Position numbers and translations under genes: made by a program. A stretch of 64,000 nucleotides of DNA from Sandaracinaceae bacterium (GTDB lineage: Bacteria; Myxococcota_A; Polyangia; Polyangiales; Houyiibacteriaceae): assembly GCA_016706685.1 (NCBI GenBank), contig JADJJE010000001.1, positions 62,001 through 126,000 on the forward strand, in the 5' to 3' direction. A model generated the notes under the pieces. That model ran no database searches, was not told the origin of the DNA, and saw only the letters and a program-made list of their open reading frames with translations. Shown here piece after piece: positions 18,152 to 28,899 of this stretch. Positions within the stretch are counted from its first letter, which is position 1. Every line of letters begins with the position of its first letter.

Positions 18152-19243
18152 ATGAGCACCGCAGAGACGTTCGACCTCCTGGCCGACACCCTCGACCGCC
18201 GCTTCGCCGCGGGTGACCGGCGCACCGTGTTGGTGATGGGCGCCGGCTTCCACCACCACCTGCGAGCGCACCTGCCCAACACGGCCTCCGACCCCACCGG
18301 CGCGCTGTGGAAGCTGTTCACCGACTGGAACGGGCTGCTCAGCCGCATCGCCGAGGACTACGAGATCCCGGTCCTGCGCCACGAGGACCCCGCGGCCACC
18401 TGGGAGAGCCTGATCATCCGCATCTCCACCCAGAAGCGCGACGCGGCGGCGCGCAAGAGCGGGCTGCAGAGCGCCGTGCACGACTCCGAGGCAGACGCCC
18501 TGCGCGCGCTGGGTGCGCGGCTGGCCGTGCTGCCGTTCGACGAGACGCAGCTGGCGGGCCTGGGGGCCAAGCTGGTCGAGGGCTACCGCGACGTGGTGAA
18601 CCTGAACATCGACCGCACCGTGCAGCTGGCGCTGGCCGCTGCGGGTGCGGAGGTGCAGGAGCCCCGCAGCTCCGAGGCGAAGGACGCGCTCACCGTGCCC
18701 AGCGCCACCTGGACGCATGGTGCGCGCAGCGGGCGTGTCTGGCAGCTGCACGGCTGTGCGTCGCGGCCCAAGCAGATCGTGCTCGGGACGCGCGCCTACG
18801 GCCGCAGCATGTCGCGCCTGAAGGAGCTGTGGGACCGCGCCAAGGCCGCCGAGCGCAAGTGGCCGCCCACGCCGGGCGAGGGCAAGTGGACGCCGCGGGT
18901 GGCCACGCGCTGGATTGAAGAGCGCCGCGCCATCCAGCCGTTCGACCCGGGCGGCGCGCCGCTCTCGTCGCTCGACCTGTTCCTGCAGAGCGACCTGGTG
19001 TTCGTGGGCACCAGCCTCGACCGCGCCGAGACGGACCTCTGGTGGGCCCTGCACCAGCGCATGCGCAACCTCTGCCGCGTGCGGGTCTCCGACCGTCCTC
19101 GCACGTTCGTGCTGTCGCTGCGCGTGGACGGGCCCGACCCGAAGACACGGCACCTGATGACGGGCCCGGCGGGCATCCGCCCCGTGCTGTTCGAGAGCTG
19201 GGACGAGATGTGGAGCACGGTCATCGGGCGCTGGTGGGTCTGA
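18152..19243 (+). CDS. SIR2-like domain protein, stand-alone
   Basis: A 363-residue protein with the sequence signature of the SIR2-like family used by several anti-phage NADases. It has a Rossmann GAG at 30-32 (VLVMGAGF), N152-x-D154 (NLNIDRTVQ) in the place of the family's N-x-D motif, the LHG motif with H200 as the likely catalytic His, an I-V-L-G-T-x-x-Y segment (209-216), and a late LVFVGTSLDRAETD strand (282-295). There is no fused sensor domain and no other defence gene beside it. Possible roles are NAD hydrolysis or nucleotide binding. The start at 18152 has only a weak ribosome site. It is divergent from the broken gene at 17013-18086. Confidence 0.72.
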   Translation: MSTAETFDLLADTLDRRFAAGDRRTVLVMGAGFHHHLRAHLPNTASDPTGALWKLFTDWNGLLSRIAEDYEIPVLRHEDPAATWESLIIRISTQKRDAAARKSGLQSAVHDSEADALRALGARLAVLPFDETQLAGLGAKLVEGYRDVVNLNIDRTVQLALAAAGAEVQEPRSSEAKDALTVPSATWTHGARSGRVWQLHGCASRPKQIVLGTRAYGRSMSRLKELWDRAKAAERKWPPTPGEGKWTPRVATRWIEERRAIQPFDPGGAPLSSLDLFLQSDLVFVGTSLDRAETDLWWALHQRMRNLCRVRVSDRPRTFVLSLRVDGPDPKTRHLMTGPAGIRPVLFESWDEMWSTVIGRWWV

Positions 19244-19292
19244 GCGCGGCGGCCGTTGTCCGAGCGCGCGCGCTTCGTGCGATGCTCTCGAG

Positions 19293-20973
19293 ATGACCGC
19301 GCATCCCGCTCTGCCGCGCCTCGCCATGCTCGTATTCCTTGCCGGGTGCGGCCAAGACGGCCCTGCGGCGCCCGTTGCGCCTGCCCCGCCTGTTCCGCCG
19401 GCGGTGCCTGAGCCCGGAGCGGAGCGAGCCACCCGCCCACCGCCCGAAGCGCCGCCACGCACTGGCTATGCGCTCCACGAGTGGGGGCTCATCGGTGTCG
19501 AGGCGGGCAGCGCTTCGGCCGCCATGGGCACGGCTGTCACACGGGGCGCCGAGGCCGCCACCAACGACCGGGGACGCGCGCTACGGGAGGCGAACCAGCG
19601 TCTGCTCGAGGCGCTCACCGACCCGGCCGCCGACACGCTCGAACGGATCCGAGATGCGCCCCCTCACCAACAGGACGGTCTCGGCCAACTCCGCCCCGGC
19701 GCCACGGGCAAGCCCGTCATCTACCTCCATGTGCCGAGCGGCGCGCCCCCCGTGGACGTCACGCTCTCACTGGCTCTGTCCGCCACTCGCCTGCTCGAGC
19801 ACTGGCCGCCCGCGACGGCCACCGAGGCCGCGCTCACCTGGAACGTGCACGCCGAGAGTGGCCCCTGCGCATCGCCCGCGGCCGCGCCGACACCCGCCGA
19901 CGCCGCTTGCCGCGACGTGCGCGACGGCTTCTGCGAGGCGGCCGAGATCCCGCGCTACCACGGCGACGACGACACGTGCCTCACCGTGGGAGGGCAACAG
20001 ACACCGCTCCTCTTCTATCGTGGCGAAGGCACCGACGGGTCGACCATGCCGTTGGCGCTCCGTCCACGGGCGGCGCCCGCAGACGGCTCCCAAGCGAGCG
20101 TCGACCCGGGCTGGGAAGTCGTGCGGCAAACCGACGTCGGGGTCGATGGCATCGTCATGCTGGTCCTGCGCTCGGACGGGCAGCCCAGCATCCACCTGCT
20201 GGAAAGGGCCCGACTACGCGATGCCGAACGATGGGATGGCGCCGACGCTGCCCGAGACCGCACGCGCGATGCTGCACGACGAGGCCGTGCGCCGTGGGCT
20301 CACGGAAGCGGAAGCCGACGCGTTCGTGGACGCCTGGGCGCCGGCCTACTTCGGCGAGGCCACGCGGCAGGGGCCCGTCGCCGCGGGTCGCGCGCCCGTC
20401 GCGCTCGCGGAGGCCGACCGTGCCCTCTTGTACTTCGCCCCGGAGGCGGTGGTGGACGCCGCGTTGCCGCTGACCCTCAGCCCGGCGCCCACCGTGCGGC
20501 ATCGCGTGTTCCTGGTGCGCTTCGTGGACGCCGCATCGCGCGTGGATCGAGAGCTCGCGGGAGCACCGGGAGACCGCGCGCCCCGCATGGGTCAGGTGGG
20601 GGTCGGCGGAGGGCCGATGCCCGGCATGCGCCACCCCGCTGGGGCCCCCGACCGCGTCCGGTTGGGTGCGCCCACGGTGCAGGGGCCGCTCGACTCCGCC
20701 ATCGTTCGCCGCGTGGTGACACGCAACCAGGCGCAGATCCTGCACTGCTACGAGCAGCTGCTGAACCGGCAACCCGAGGCGAGCGGCCGCGTGGTCGTCG
20801 CGTTCCTGATCACGCCGTCGGGCAGCGTCGCCAGCGCCTCGGTCAGCGAGAACGCCACGGGCGACGCGACGCTCGCGTCGTGCGTGGCGAACGCGGTCCG
20901 GCGCTGGTCCTATCCCGCTGCGGAGGCCGTGACCGCGGTGCACTTCCCCTTCCATCTCACGCTGCGCGATTGA
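19293..20973 (+). CDS. Lipoprotein with AgmX/PglI-type C-terminal domain, frameshifted
   Basis: From the ATG at 19293 the first 304 codons encode a lipoprotein (LVFLAGCGQ lipobox, Pro-rich linker) and a polar domain. The frame then breaks at 20203-20208, where GGAAAGGG appears to have one extra A. Removing it joins S-I-H-L-L-E to G-P-D-Y-A-M-P and opens the frame to the stop at 20971-20973, giving 559 residues. The last 100 residues form an AgmX/PglI C-terminal (TonB-like) domain: LDSAIVRRVVTRNQAQILHC, then GRVVVAFLITPSGSVASASV and CVANAVRRWSYP. Such tails occur on many myxobacterial envelope and motility-associated proteins. The N-terminal domain is not recognised. Without repair, the annotated product would lose the tail. 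Confidence 0.75.
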
Positions 20974-21009
20974 GCCGACGCGGTATCCCGACCTGCTACC
21001 CTGCGGCCC

Positions 21010-21720
21010 ATGCTCCATCTCCGCCGCTCGGCCCCCCGCGTCTCCCCGAACCTCGCGCTGCTGCTGGTCCTCGTGCTCGCCACGGCCTGCGGCGGGCTCA
21101 TTCGCTACAACTCGGGTGAGACCACCCAGCAGGCGCGCGATGCTGCGGCCACCGAGACCGGGCTCAGCCTGTGCGACCCGCTCGACCTGCCGAACCTCGG
21201 CTTCGAAGAGCCGGTGCTGCCGGGCGAGATGCTCTACAACAGCTACGCCTCCGTGCGGGGCTGGCGCTCACCGCATGGCGACCTGCTCATCGGGCGCGGC
21301 AACCTGGGCCTCGATCACGTGCCCGACAACGCCGCCTACGGGGACCAGCACGGCATCCTGAAGCCGCGCCGTGCTGGCCAGGTGCGGGCGCAAGACAACA
21401 CCGAGGTGGAGTACCCGCTCTCGCTCCGCGTGGGCCAGCGCTATGCGCTGGTGCTGAGCGCCATGTCGCCGGCCGCCGGAAGCACGGTGACGCTGAGCAT
21501 GACCGGAGCTGACATCAGCCCGTACGAGTTCTCGGCGCCCGGTAGCTGGCGGCAACGCGTGGTGCCGTTCACGGCGCAGGCCGAGGCGGTAACGCTGCGC
21601 ATCGTGACGGGGGAGCGCAGCGACGTGGGCGCGCTGGGCATGAGCCGCGGCGAGGTGGACATCCTGGTGGACGTCGCGGGCGTGTTCCCCATCTGCGACG
21701 CCGCCGCCACGGCCCCCTGA
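21010..21720 (+). CDS. Lipoprotein, carbohydrate-binding-like beta fold, unknown role
   Basis: A 236-residue lipoprotein. The signal ends in VLATACGG (lipid Cys27). The mature part starts with a short linker, then NLGFEEPVLPGEMLYNSYAS, QVRAQDNTEVEYPLSLRVGQ and RYALVLSAMSPAAGSTVTLS. The N-G/F-E-E opening and alternating strands resemble galactose-binding-like (CBM) beta sandwiches, judged by eye only. It follows the previous gene by 36 bases on the same strand. Confidence 0.65.
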   Translation: MLHLRRSAPRVSPNLALLLVLVLATACGGLIRYNSGETTQQARDAAATETGLSLCDPLDLPNLGFEEPVLPGEMLYNSYASVRGWRSPHGDLLIGRGNLGLDHVPDNAAYGDQHGILKPRRAGQVRAQDNTEVEYPLSLRVGQRYALVLSAMSPAAGSTVTLSMTGADISPYEFSAPGSWRQRVVPFTAQAEAVTLRIVTGERSDVGALGMSRGEVDILVDVAGVFPICDAAATAP

Positions 21721-21722
21721 GC

Positions 21723-21737
21723 CGATCGAAACGATCG
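21723..21737. terminator. Short perfect hairpin after the lipoprotein gene
   Basis: CGATCG-AAA-CGATCG begins 3 bases after the stop codon at 21718-21720. The stem is 6 bp with a 3-base loop. No T-run follows, so it may be a Rho-type or processing hairpin rather than a strong intrinsic terminator. The rest of 21738-21970 holds one more weak stem (TAGTGG/CCACTA at 21787-21810) and presumably the smc promoter, which I cannot place. Confidence 0.35.
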
Positions 21738-21970
21738 CCCGTCTCATCCGAGCCAAGTGGAGGCGACCGCCCATACCCACAACATCTAGTGGTGGTCACG
21801 ATTGCCACTACTCGTCGTGGAGGATCAAGGTTGCAAACATGATCCCCCGATGGTACTCCGCCACTGGATCCCACACGATACGGGGCGCTCCGGCACTGGC
21901 CCGGAGGCGGTTTCGTGTCATCGCAGACGGGCCCACTTCCCGTGGGTTCGGGGGTCCCTCGGAGCAGCCC

Positions 21971-24900
21971 GTGAAGATCAAGAAGCTCGAAATCGTGGGG
22001 TTCAAGTCGTTTGTTGACCGCACGGTCATCAATTTCGACCATGACGTCACCGGCATCGTCGGGCCCAACGGGTGCGGCAAGTCCAACGTGGTGGACGCCA
22101 TCAAGTGGGTGCAGGGCGAGCAGTCCGCCTCCCGCCTGCGTGGCAAGGCCATGGACGACGTCATCTTCAATGGCTGTGAGAGCCGCGGCCCCCATGGGTT
22201 CGCCGAGGTGTCGCTCACCTTCGCCAACGACGACGGCCTGGCTCCGGCGGAGTACCGCGAGTACGCCGAGATCAAGGTCACCCGGCGCCTCGATCGCTCG
22301 GGCAAGAGCGACTACCGCATCAATGGCGCCGCCGTGCGCCTGATGGACATCACCAACCTCTTCCTGGGCACCGGCGTGGGTCGCCGCGCTTACTCGATCA
22401 TCGAGCAGGGGCGCATCGGCTACATCGTCTCCAGCAAGCCCGCAGACCGGCGCGCCATCATCGAAGAGGCGGCGGGCATCACCAAGTTCAAGATCCGCAA
22501 GCAGGCGGCCGAACGCAAGATGGACGCCACGCGGCAGAACCTGCTGCGTGTTTCCGACATCATCGGTGAGCTGGAGCGCAACCTGAAGTCGCTCGAGCGC
22601 CAAGCCCAAAAGGCCGAGCGTTACAAGAGCTACCGCGCCGAGCAGCGCGACCTCGAGCTGCACGTGGCCTCGTTCCGCTACCTGGAGCTGTTCGGCGAGC
22701 AGAAGGTGGTGGCCCACAGCCTGACCACCGCCAGCGACACGGCCGACGAAGTGCGCAACTCACTGCGCGTGCGTGAGGCCGAGATCGAGGCCCGCCGCGC
22801 CGAGCTGCAGTTGGTGTCGTCCGAGGTGGAAGAGGCCCAGCGCGAGTCGTACCGCCTGGACAACGAGGTGCGTGCCCTCGAGGGCGACATCAAGCAGCAG
22901 CGCGACCGGCTGGAGAGCTACCGCGAGCGCGAAGCCACTGCCGAGCGAGACCTCAGCGAGGTGACGCAGCAGCGCGATGGCTTGGCGGGCGAGCGCGACC
23001 ACCTGGTGCGCGCCCTCGAAGAGGCCGAGTCCGCCGAGGAAGAGGCGTCCTCCGTTCTCGAGATCGAGACCGACGAGCTGCTGCGCCGTCGCACCGCCGT
23101 GGAGGAGGCCGAGCGCGCGGTCAACAACGCCCGCGCCCGAGTGACCGACGCGCAGACGCGCATCGCCCGTGCCGAGGCCGTGAGCGCCGGCTTCCAGCGC
23201 CGCAAGAACGAGGCCCACACGCGCCTCACCAAGCTGCGTGACGAGCGCGATGACCTGGCCGGCCGCGTGATGGAGCTGGCGCAGCAGCGCTCCGAGCTGG
23301 AAGCGCGCCTGGACGGCCTGCGCAGCGGGCGCATGCAGACCGCCGAGCGGAAGCAGCAGGTGGAAGAGGAGCTCGTGGCCCTGCGTGAAGAGCGTCTGGT
23401 CTGCGACGCCGACGTGGACCGCCTGCGCGAAGAGCTCACCACCAAGCGCTCACGGCTGCGCTCGCTCCAGGAGCTGCAGCAGCGCTTCGAGGGTGTGGGC
23501 GCCGGCGTGCGCGCGTTGATGACGCGCTTCGCCGAGAACGACGAAGAGCGCGCCGCGCGAGGCGTGCTGGGCCTGGTAGCCGACCGCGTGGAAGCCCCCG
23601 AGCAGTTCACGCGCGCGCTGGCCGCCGCCCTGGGCGACAAGCTCCAGCACATCGTGGTGGAGGGCGTGGACGCCGGGCTCTCGGCCATTGGCTTCTTGCG
23701 TGATGCCGGCAAGGGCCGCGCCGCGCTGGTGCCGCGCACCCCCCGCCGCAGCGGCCACAGCGCGGGTGTGGCACAAGGCAGCGGCGTGGTCGGGCGCCTC
23801 TCGGACCAGCTGCGCTTCGCCGAAGAAGACCGCGCGCTCATCGAGCACCTGCTGGGCGACGTCACGGTGATGGCCAGCTTCGACGAGGCCATCGCGCTGC
23901 ACCGCCAGAACCCGGAGCACGGCCTGCTGGTCACGCTGGACGGCGAGCGCATCGAGGCCGACGGCACCATCATCGGCGGCGCGGAAGACGACTCCGGCGC
24001 GCACATGCTCTCCATGAAGCGCGAGATGCGTCAGCTGGAGGTGGAGGTGCGGGACCTCGACCAGCGCTGGGAGGCCCGCGTCGCCCGTCAGGGCGAGCTG
24101 CGCAGCGCCATCGCGCAGCGCCAGGCGGAAATCGACTCTGCGCGCACCGAGGCGCACGACGCCGAGATCGCCATCGTCTCCATCGAGAAGGACCTCCGCA
24201 ACATCGAGGACCAGAGCGCGCGCTCCATGCGCCGCAACGAAGACGTGGCCGGCGAGGTGGAGGACCTGTCCTACAACCTCGAGCAGGCCGAAGACGAAGA
24301 GCGCGAGTCGCAGCGCGAAATCGAGAGCGCCCGCGAGACCGAGCTCGAGGCCGACCAGGCCTTCTCGGCGCAGGCCAACGTGCTGGAAGACCGCCGCTAC
24401 GCGGTGGAGGAGCAGTCCTCGCGCGTAACCGAGGTGCGCGTGCGTGCTGCCCAGGCCAAGGAGCGCGCCGAGGGTGACCGCAACGCCCTCGACCGCGTGG
24501 AGCGTGGGCTCACGGAGCTGACGCACCGCGAAGAGCGCCTGCGCGCCGAGATCCTGGCGGCCGCGAGCAACCAGGGCCGCGTCATGGGCCTGCTCATGAC
24601 CGCGCTCGAGGGCGTGAGCATCAGCAGCGAGCTGGCCATGCGCGCGCAGGAGGTGCTGTCCGAGGTGCGCGTGCGCTACGACGCGGCGCAAGACGAGATG
24701 GGCTACTACGAGGTCGAGCTCAAGGAGCTGCGGGCCCAGATCGAGGCCGTGGGTTCGTCCGTGAACGAGCTCAAGATCCGCCGCCGCGAGCTGGAGCTGG
24801 CCATCGGCCACCTGCTCGAGAGCGTCATGGAGCGCCACGAGATCAACCTGCCGAAGATCCTCACGGACTACCACGCGCGTGAGCTGCCGGACGCCACCAT

Positions 24901-25579
24901 GCTGCTGCGCATCGACGAGCTGCAGAAGCTCATCTCGCGCATGGGCGAGATCAACCTCATGGCCATCGAGGAGTTCGAGGAGAAGAACGGCCGCTTCCAG
25001 TACATGGCGGGCCAGCGCGCAGACCTCGAGGACGCGCTCAGCCAGCTGGAGCGCGCCATCCGGCAGATGAACAAGCAGAGCCGCGAGATGTTCAAGGAGG
25101 CGTTCTTGGCCATCAACGAGCGCTTCAAGCGCATCTACCCGGAGATGTTCCGCGGCGGCAAGGCGGAGCTGAAGCTCACGGACCCGGACAACATCCTCGA
25201 GTCCGGCGTGGACATCATCGCGCAGCCCCCGGGCAAGCGTCTCGGCTCGCTCGAGCTCATGAGCGGCGGCGAGAAGGCCCTCACCGCGGTGGCCCTCATC
25301 TTCGCCATCTTCCAGTACAAGCCCAGCCCCTTCTGCATCCTGGACGAGGTGGACGCCCCGCTCGACGAAGCCAACATCAGCCGCTTCGCGCAGGCCATCC
25401 GGCAGATGACGGCGCGCTCGCAGTTCATCGTCATCACGCATAGCAAGCGCACCATGGAGTACACCGACGTGCTCTACGGCGTGACCATGGAGCAGGCGGG
25501 TATCTCGAAGCTGGTGGCCGTGGAGCTGCGCGGCGAGCGGAGCGGGTCGGTCGAGATTCCGGCAGCGGCTGTGGCCTGA
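21971..25579 (+). CDS. smc: Chromosome segregation/condensin ATPase SMC
   Basis: A 1202-residue SMC protein that dimerises and compacts chromosomal DNA with ScpA/ScpB (not in this window). The GTG at 21971 is chosen: it gives the typical SMC opening VKIKKLEIVGFKSF and has GGAG 6 bases upstream. The in-frame ATG at 21839 adds 44 atypical residues. Walker A is GPNGCGKSN (31-39). Two long coiled coils flank a hinge at about 505-670 (LGLVADRVEAPEQFTRALAA through ADGTIIGG). The ABC signature LMSGGEKA lies near residue 1096 and Walker B FCILDEVDAPLDE near 1121. The length is normal. The stop overlaps the next start (TGATG). Confidence 0.96.
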   Translation: MKIKKLEIVGFKSFVDRTVINFDHDVTGIVGPNGCGKSNVVDAIKWVQGEQSASRLRGKAMDDVIFNGCESRGPHGFAEVSLTFANDDGLAPAEYREYAEIKVTRRLDRSGKSDYRINGAAVRLMDITNLFLGTGVGRRAYSIIEQGRIGYIVSSKPADRRAIIEEAAGITKFKIRKQAAERKMDATRQNLLRVSDIIGELERNLKSLERQAQKAERYKSYRAEQRDLELHVASFRYLELFGEQKVVAHSLTTASDTADEVRNSLRVREAEIEARRAELQLVSSEVEEAQRESYRLDNEVRALEGDIKQQRDRLESYREREATAERDLSEVTQQRDGLAGERDHLVRALEEAESAEEEASSVLEIETDELLRRRTAVEEAERAVNNARARVTDAQTRIARAEAVSAGFQRRKNEAHTRLTKLRDERDDLAGRVMELAQQRSELEARLDGLRSGRMQTAERKQQVEEELVALREERLVCDADVDRLREELTTKRSRLRSLQELQQRFEGVGAGVRALMTRFAENDEERAARGVLGLVADRVEAPEQFTRALAAALGDKLQHIVVEGVDAGLSAIGFLRDAGKGRAALVPRTPRRSGHSAGVAQGSGVVGRLSDQLRFAEEDRALIEHLLGDVTVMASFDEAIALHRQNPEHGLLVTLDGERIEADGTIIGGAEDDSGAHMLSMKREMRQLEVEVRDLDQRWEARVARQGELRSAIAQRQAEIDSARTEAHDAEIAIVSIEKDLRNIEDQSARSMRRNEDVAGEVEDLSYNLEQAEDEERESQREIESARETELEADQAFSAQANVLEDRRYAVEEQSSRVTEVRVRAAQAKERAEGDRNALDRVERGLTELTHREERLRAEILAAASNQGRVMGLLMTALEGVSISSELAMRAQEVLSEVRVRYDAAQDEMGYYEVELKELRAQIEAVGSSVNELKIRRRELELAIGHLLESVMERHEINLPKILTDYHARELPDATMLLRIDELQKLISRMGEINLMAIEEFEEKNGRFQYMAGQRADLEDALSQLERAIRQMNKQSREMFKEAFLAINERFKRIYPEMFRGGKAELKLTDPDNILESGVDIIAQPPGKRLGSLELMSGGEKALTAVALIFAIFQYKPSPFCILDEVDAPLDEANISRFAQAIRQMTARSQFIVITHSKRTMEYTDVLYGVTMEQAGISKLVAVELRGERSGSVEIPAAAVA

Positions 25580-26097
25580 TGTCGCCCAGCCACCCGTACG
25601 CCAGCAAGGACTCCGCGCTCGTCATCCGGGAGTCCACGTCGGACTGGACGGCGGCCACGTTTGCGAACGTGATGATCACGATGATGTGGAAGCGCGGGAC
25701 AGCGGAGCAGATGCGCGAGCTGAAGCGGATCCACGACGGGTGGTACCGGGCGCATCCGCAGGGGATCGCGACGTTCAACGTGGTGTTCCCGTCCACGCTC
25801 ATCCCCCAGACCGACGCGCTCATGGTGGCGGCCGAGGCGCTCGACGTGATGCAGGCGCACCACCTGGCGTCCACCACGGTGATCCTGGGCGGCGGGTTCT
25901 GGGCAGCCACGGTGCGCAGCTTGCTGACCACCATGTTTGCGGCGTCGCGCAGCCGCGTGCCGCAGAAGGTGGTGGGCTCCATCGAGGAGGGTGTGCTGGT
26001 GCAGTCGCGCATCCTGGGCGCCAACGGCCCCGCGCGGGCGGCGTTCCTAGAGGTGTGCACCACGCTCACCGACGAGCACCGCGCGCGCCACGGGTAG
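25579..26097 (+). CDS. Conserved small protein translationally coupled to smc, unknown function
   Basis: A 172-residue soluble protein whose ATG shares a base with the smc stop codon, so it is probably translated with SMC. I do not recognise a named family. It begins with a short polar segment, then RESTSDWTAATFANVMITMM, a FNVVFPSTLIPQTDAL strand-helix and ILGGGFWAATVRSLLTTMFA. Alternating hydrophobic strands and helices suggest an alpha/beta (STAS- or SpoIIAA-like) fold, a fold type common among short myxobacterial proteins. No catalytic residues stand out. A link to chromosome biology is inferred from coupling alone. Confidence 0.7.
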   Translation: MSPSHPYASKDSALVIRESTSDWTAATFANVMITMMWKRGTAEQMRELKRIHDGWYRAHPQGIATFNVVFPSTLIPQTDALMVAAEALDVMQAHHLASTTVILGGGFWAATVRSLLTTMFAASRSRVPQKVVGSIEEGVLVQSRILGANGPARAAFLEVCTTLTDEHRARHG

Positions 26098-26157
26098 CGC
26101 ACTCCGCCCCCGGTGGACATCGCCGCCCTGGTGCCGTACATTTGCCGTACAGCCCTG

Positions 26158-26444
26158 ATGACGACGCCACCAACACGCGCGCGCACTCGACGCCTCGAAG
26201 TGCGCACCACCGACGAAGAGCGCGCGAGCTCATCGACCGGGCGGTGTACGCGCTCGGCACCGACGTCTCCAGCTTCGTGGTGCGAGAGGTTGTCAGCGCG
26301 GCACGCGAGGTGCTGGCTGACCGCAATCAGTTCGTGCTGTCCGAAGAGGCGCGCGCGGAGTGGGAGCGCGTCAACCGGCGCGCCGCCAAGGACCTCCCGG
26401 GCCTGCGCCGGCTCATGCAGCGCCCTTCCCCGTTCTCCGACTGA
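26158..26444 (+). pseudogene. DUF1778 antitoxin, frameshifted (pseudogene or sequence error)
   Basis: The ATG at 26158 opens MTTPPTRARTRRLEVRTTDE, the ribbon-helix-helix N-terminus expected of a DUF1778 (TacA-like) antitoxin. The remainder continues in another frame from about 26222-26232 as ELIDRAVYALGTDVSSFVV, then a segment ending RLMQRPSPFSD. The join lies in GAGCGCGCGAG, a CG-dinucleotide run. Loss of one CG unit, or gain of one base, would restore a protein of about 95 residues. Intact, it would neutralise the GNAT toxin and repress the operon. Its stop overlaps the toxin's start (TGATG), the standard layout for this pair. An internal GTG start would leave only the toxin-binding half. 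Confidence 0.7.
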
Positions 26445-26959
26445 TGGTGCGCTATCGCTCTCCTGCCCCGCTGAGCGCGTCCCATCGCACGGAACGCTAC
26501 GTGTGTCGCTCCGAAGAGCAGACCCATTGGCTGAAGCAGCGCGCACGACAGTCCACGAGCGCGAATTCGACGCGCGTGTTCGTGGTCACGGACCACGAGT
26601 CGGAGGACGTGCTCGCCTACTACGCCTGGTGCATGGCGAGCCTCGCGCTGCAGGACACGCCTGCGCGAGCGCGGCAGGGAGCTGGCCGGTATCCGCAACC
26701 GGTCGCGTTGCTGGCTCGACTCGGAGTTCACGTCGACCACGAAGGGCGCGGACTCGGGGCGGGCCTGCTCGCCGACAGCATCGCGCGCCTCGTGAGCCTC
26801 AGTGACGCCATCGGGTGTCGCGGCCTGCTCATCCACGCCGAGAGCCAGCAGGCGCGGGAGTTCTACCTGCACCTGGTGCCGGAGCTGATGCCGAGCCCGT
26901 CCGACGAGCTGCACCTCCTGCTCTTGATGAAGGACGCTCGCCGCACGCTCCTGGCGTGA
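26444..26959 (+). CDS. GNAT toxin of a DUF1778-GNAT (TacAT/AtaRT-like) toxin-antitoxin pair
   Basis: A 171-residue acetyltransferase of the kind that acetylates aminoacyl-tRNA and stops translation. The acetyl-CoA loop is EGRGLGAG (100-107) after LLARLGVHVDH, and the TacT-type catalytic Tyr is Y141 (REFYLHLVPE). The YYAWCMASLAL strand at 59-69 also fits TacT. The start at 26444 overlaps the antitoxin stop by one base; a longer start inside the antitoxin frame is less likely. The toxin frame is intact while the antitoxin frame is not, which for a live cell argues that the antitoxin break is a sequence error or that the toxin is tolerated. Confidence 0.85.
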   Translation: MVRYRSPAPLSASHRTERYVCRSEEQTHWLKQRARQSTSANSTRVFVVTDHESEDVLAYYAWCMASLALQDTPARARQGAGRYPQPVALLARLGVHVDHEGRGLGAGLLADSIARLVSLSDAIGCRGLLIHAESQQAREFYLHLVPELMPSPSDELHLLLLMKDARRTLLA

Positions 26960-27031
26960 CGCCGCGAGTTGGCACGGCCTTGTCACGAGGTCGTCGCGGA
27001 CGTCCCCGGCATCTGTCCCATGGTTCGCGGC

Positions 27032-28735
<1,704 letters not shown>

Positions 28736-28742
28736 CGTGCAC

Positions 28743-28780
28743 GTGACCGCGTGCGGCTCGCAGCGGGCTCCACGCGTCAC
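28743..28780 (+). terminator. Bulged hairpin after the cytochrome gene
   Basis: GTGACCGCGTG can pair with CACGCGTCAC (one bulged C, 10 bp) around a 17-base loop, starting 8 bases after the cytochrome stop. There is no T-run. This is a candidate terminator or attenuation hairpin between the cytochrome and PhoX-like genes. Confidence 0.35.
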
Positions 28781-28899
28781 GCGATGTTGCCGGGCGTGCA
28801 CCAGAGTGTCGAAGCCCCGCCCGTTGGCTGTCACGAAGCGCTCGTATCCCTCCTCCCGACGCCGAGTGAGTCGGCATCCAACTTCGGAGGAGTGAAGAC

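Noticed and set aside
21787..21810. TAGTGG/CCACTA stem upstream of smc as a riboswitch
   Set aside because: A lone 6-bp stem is expected by chance; no conserved riboswitch motif is seen.
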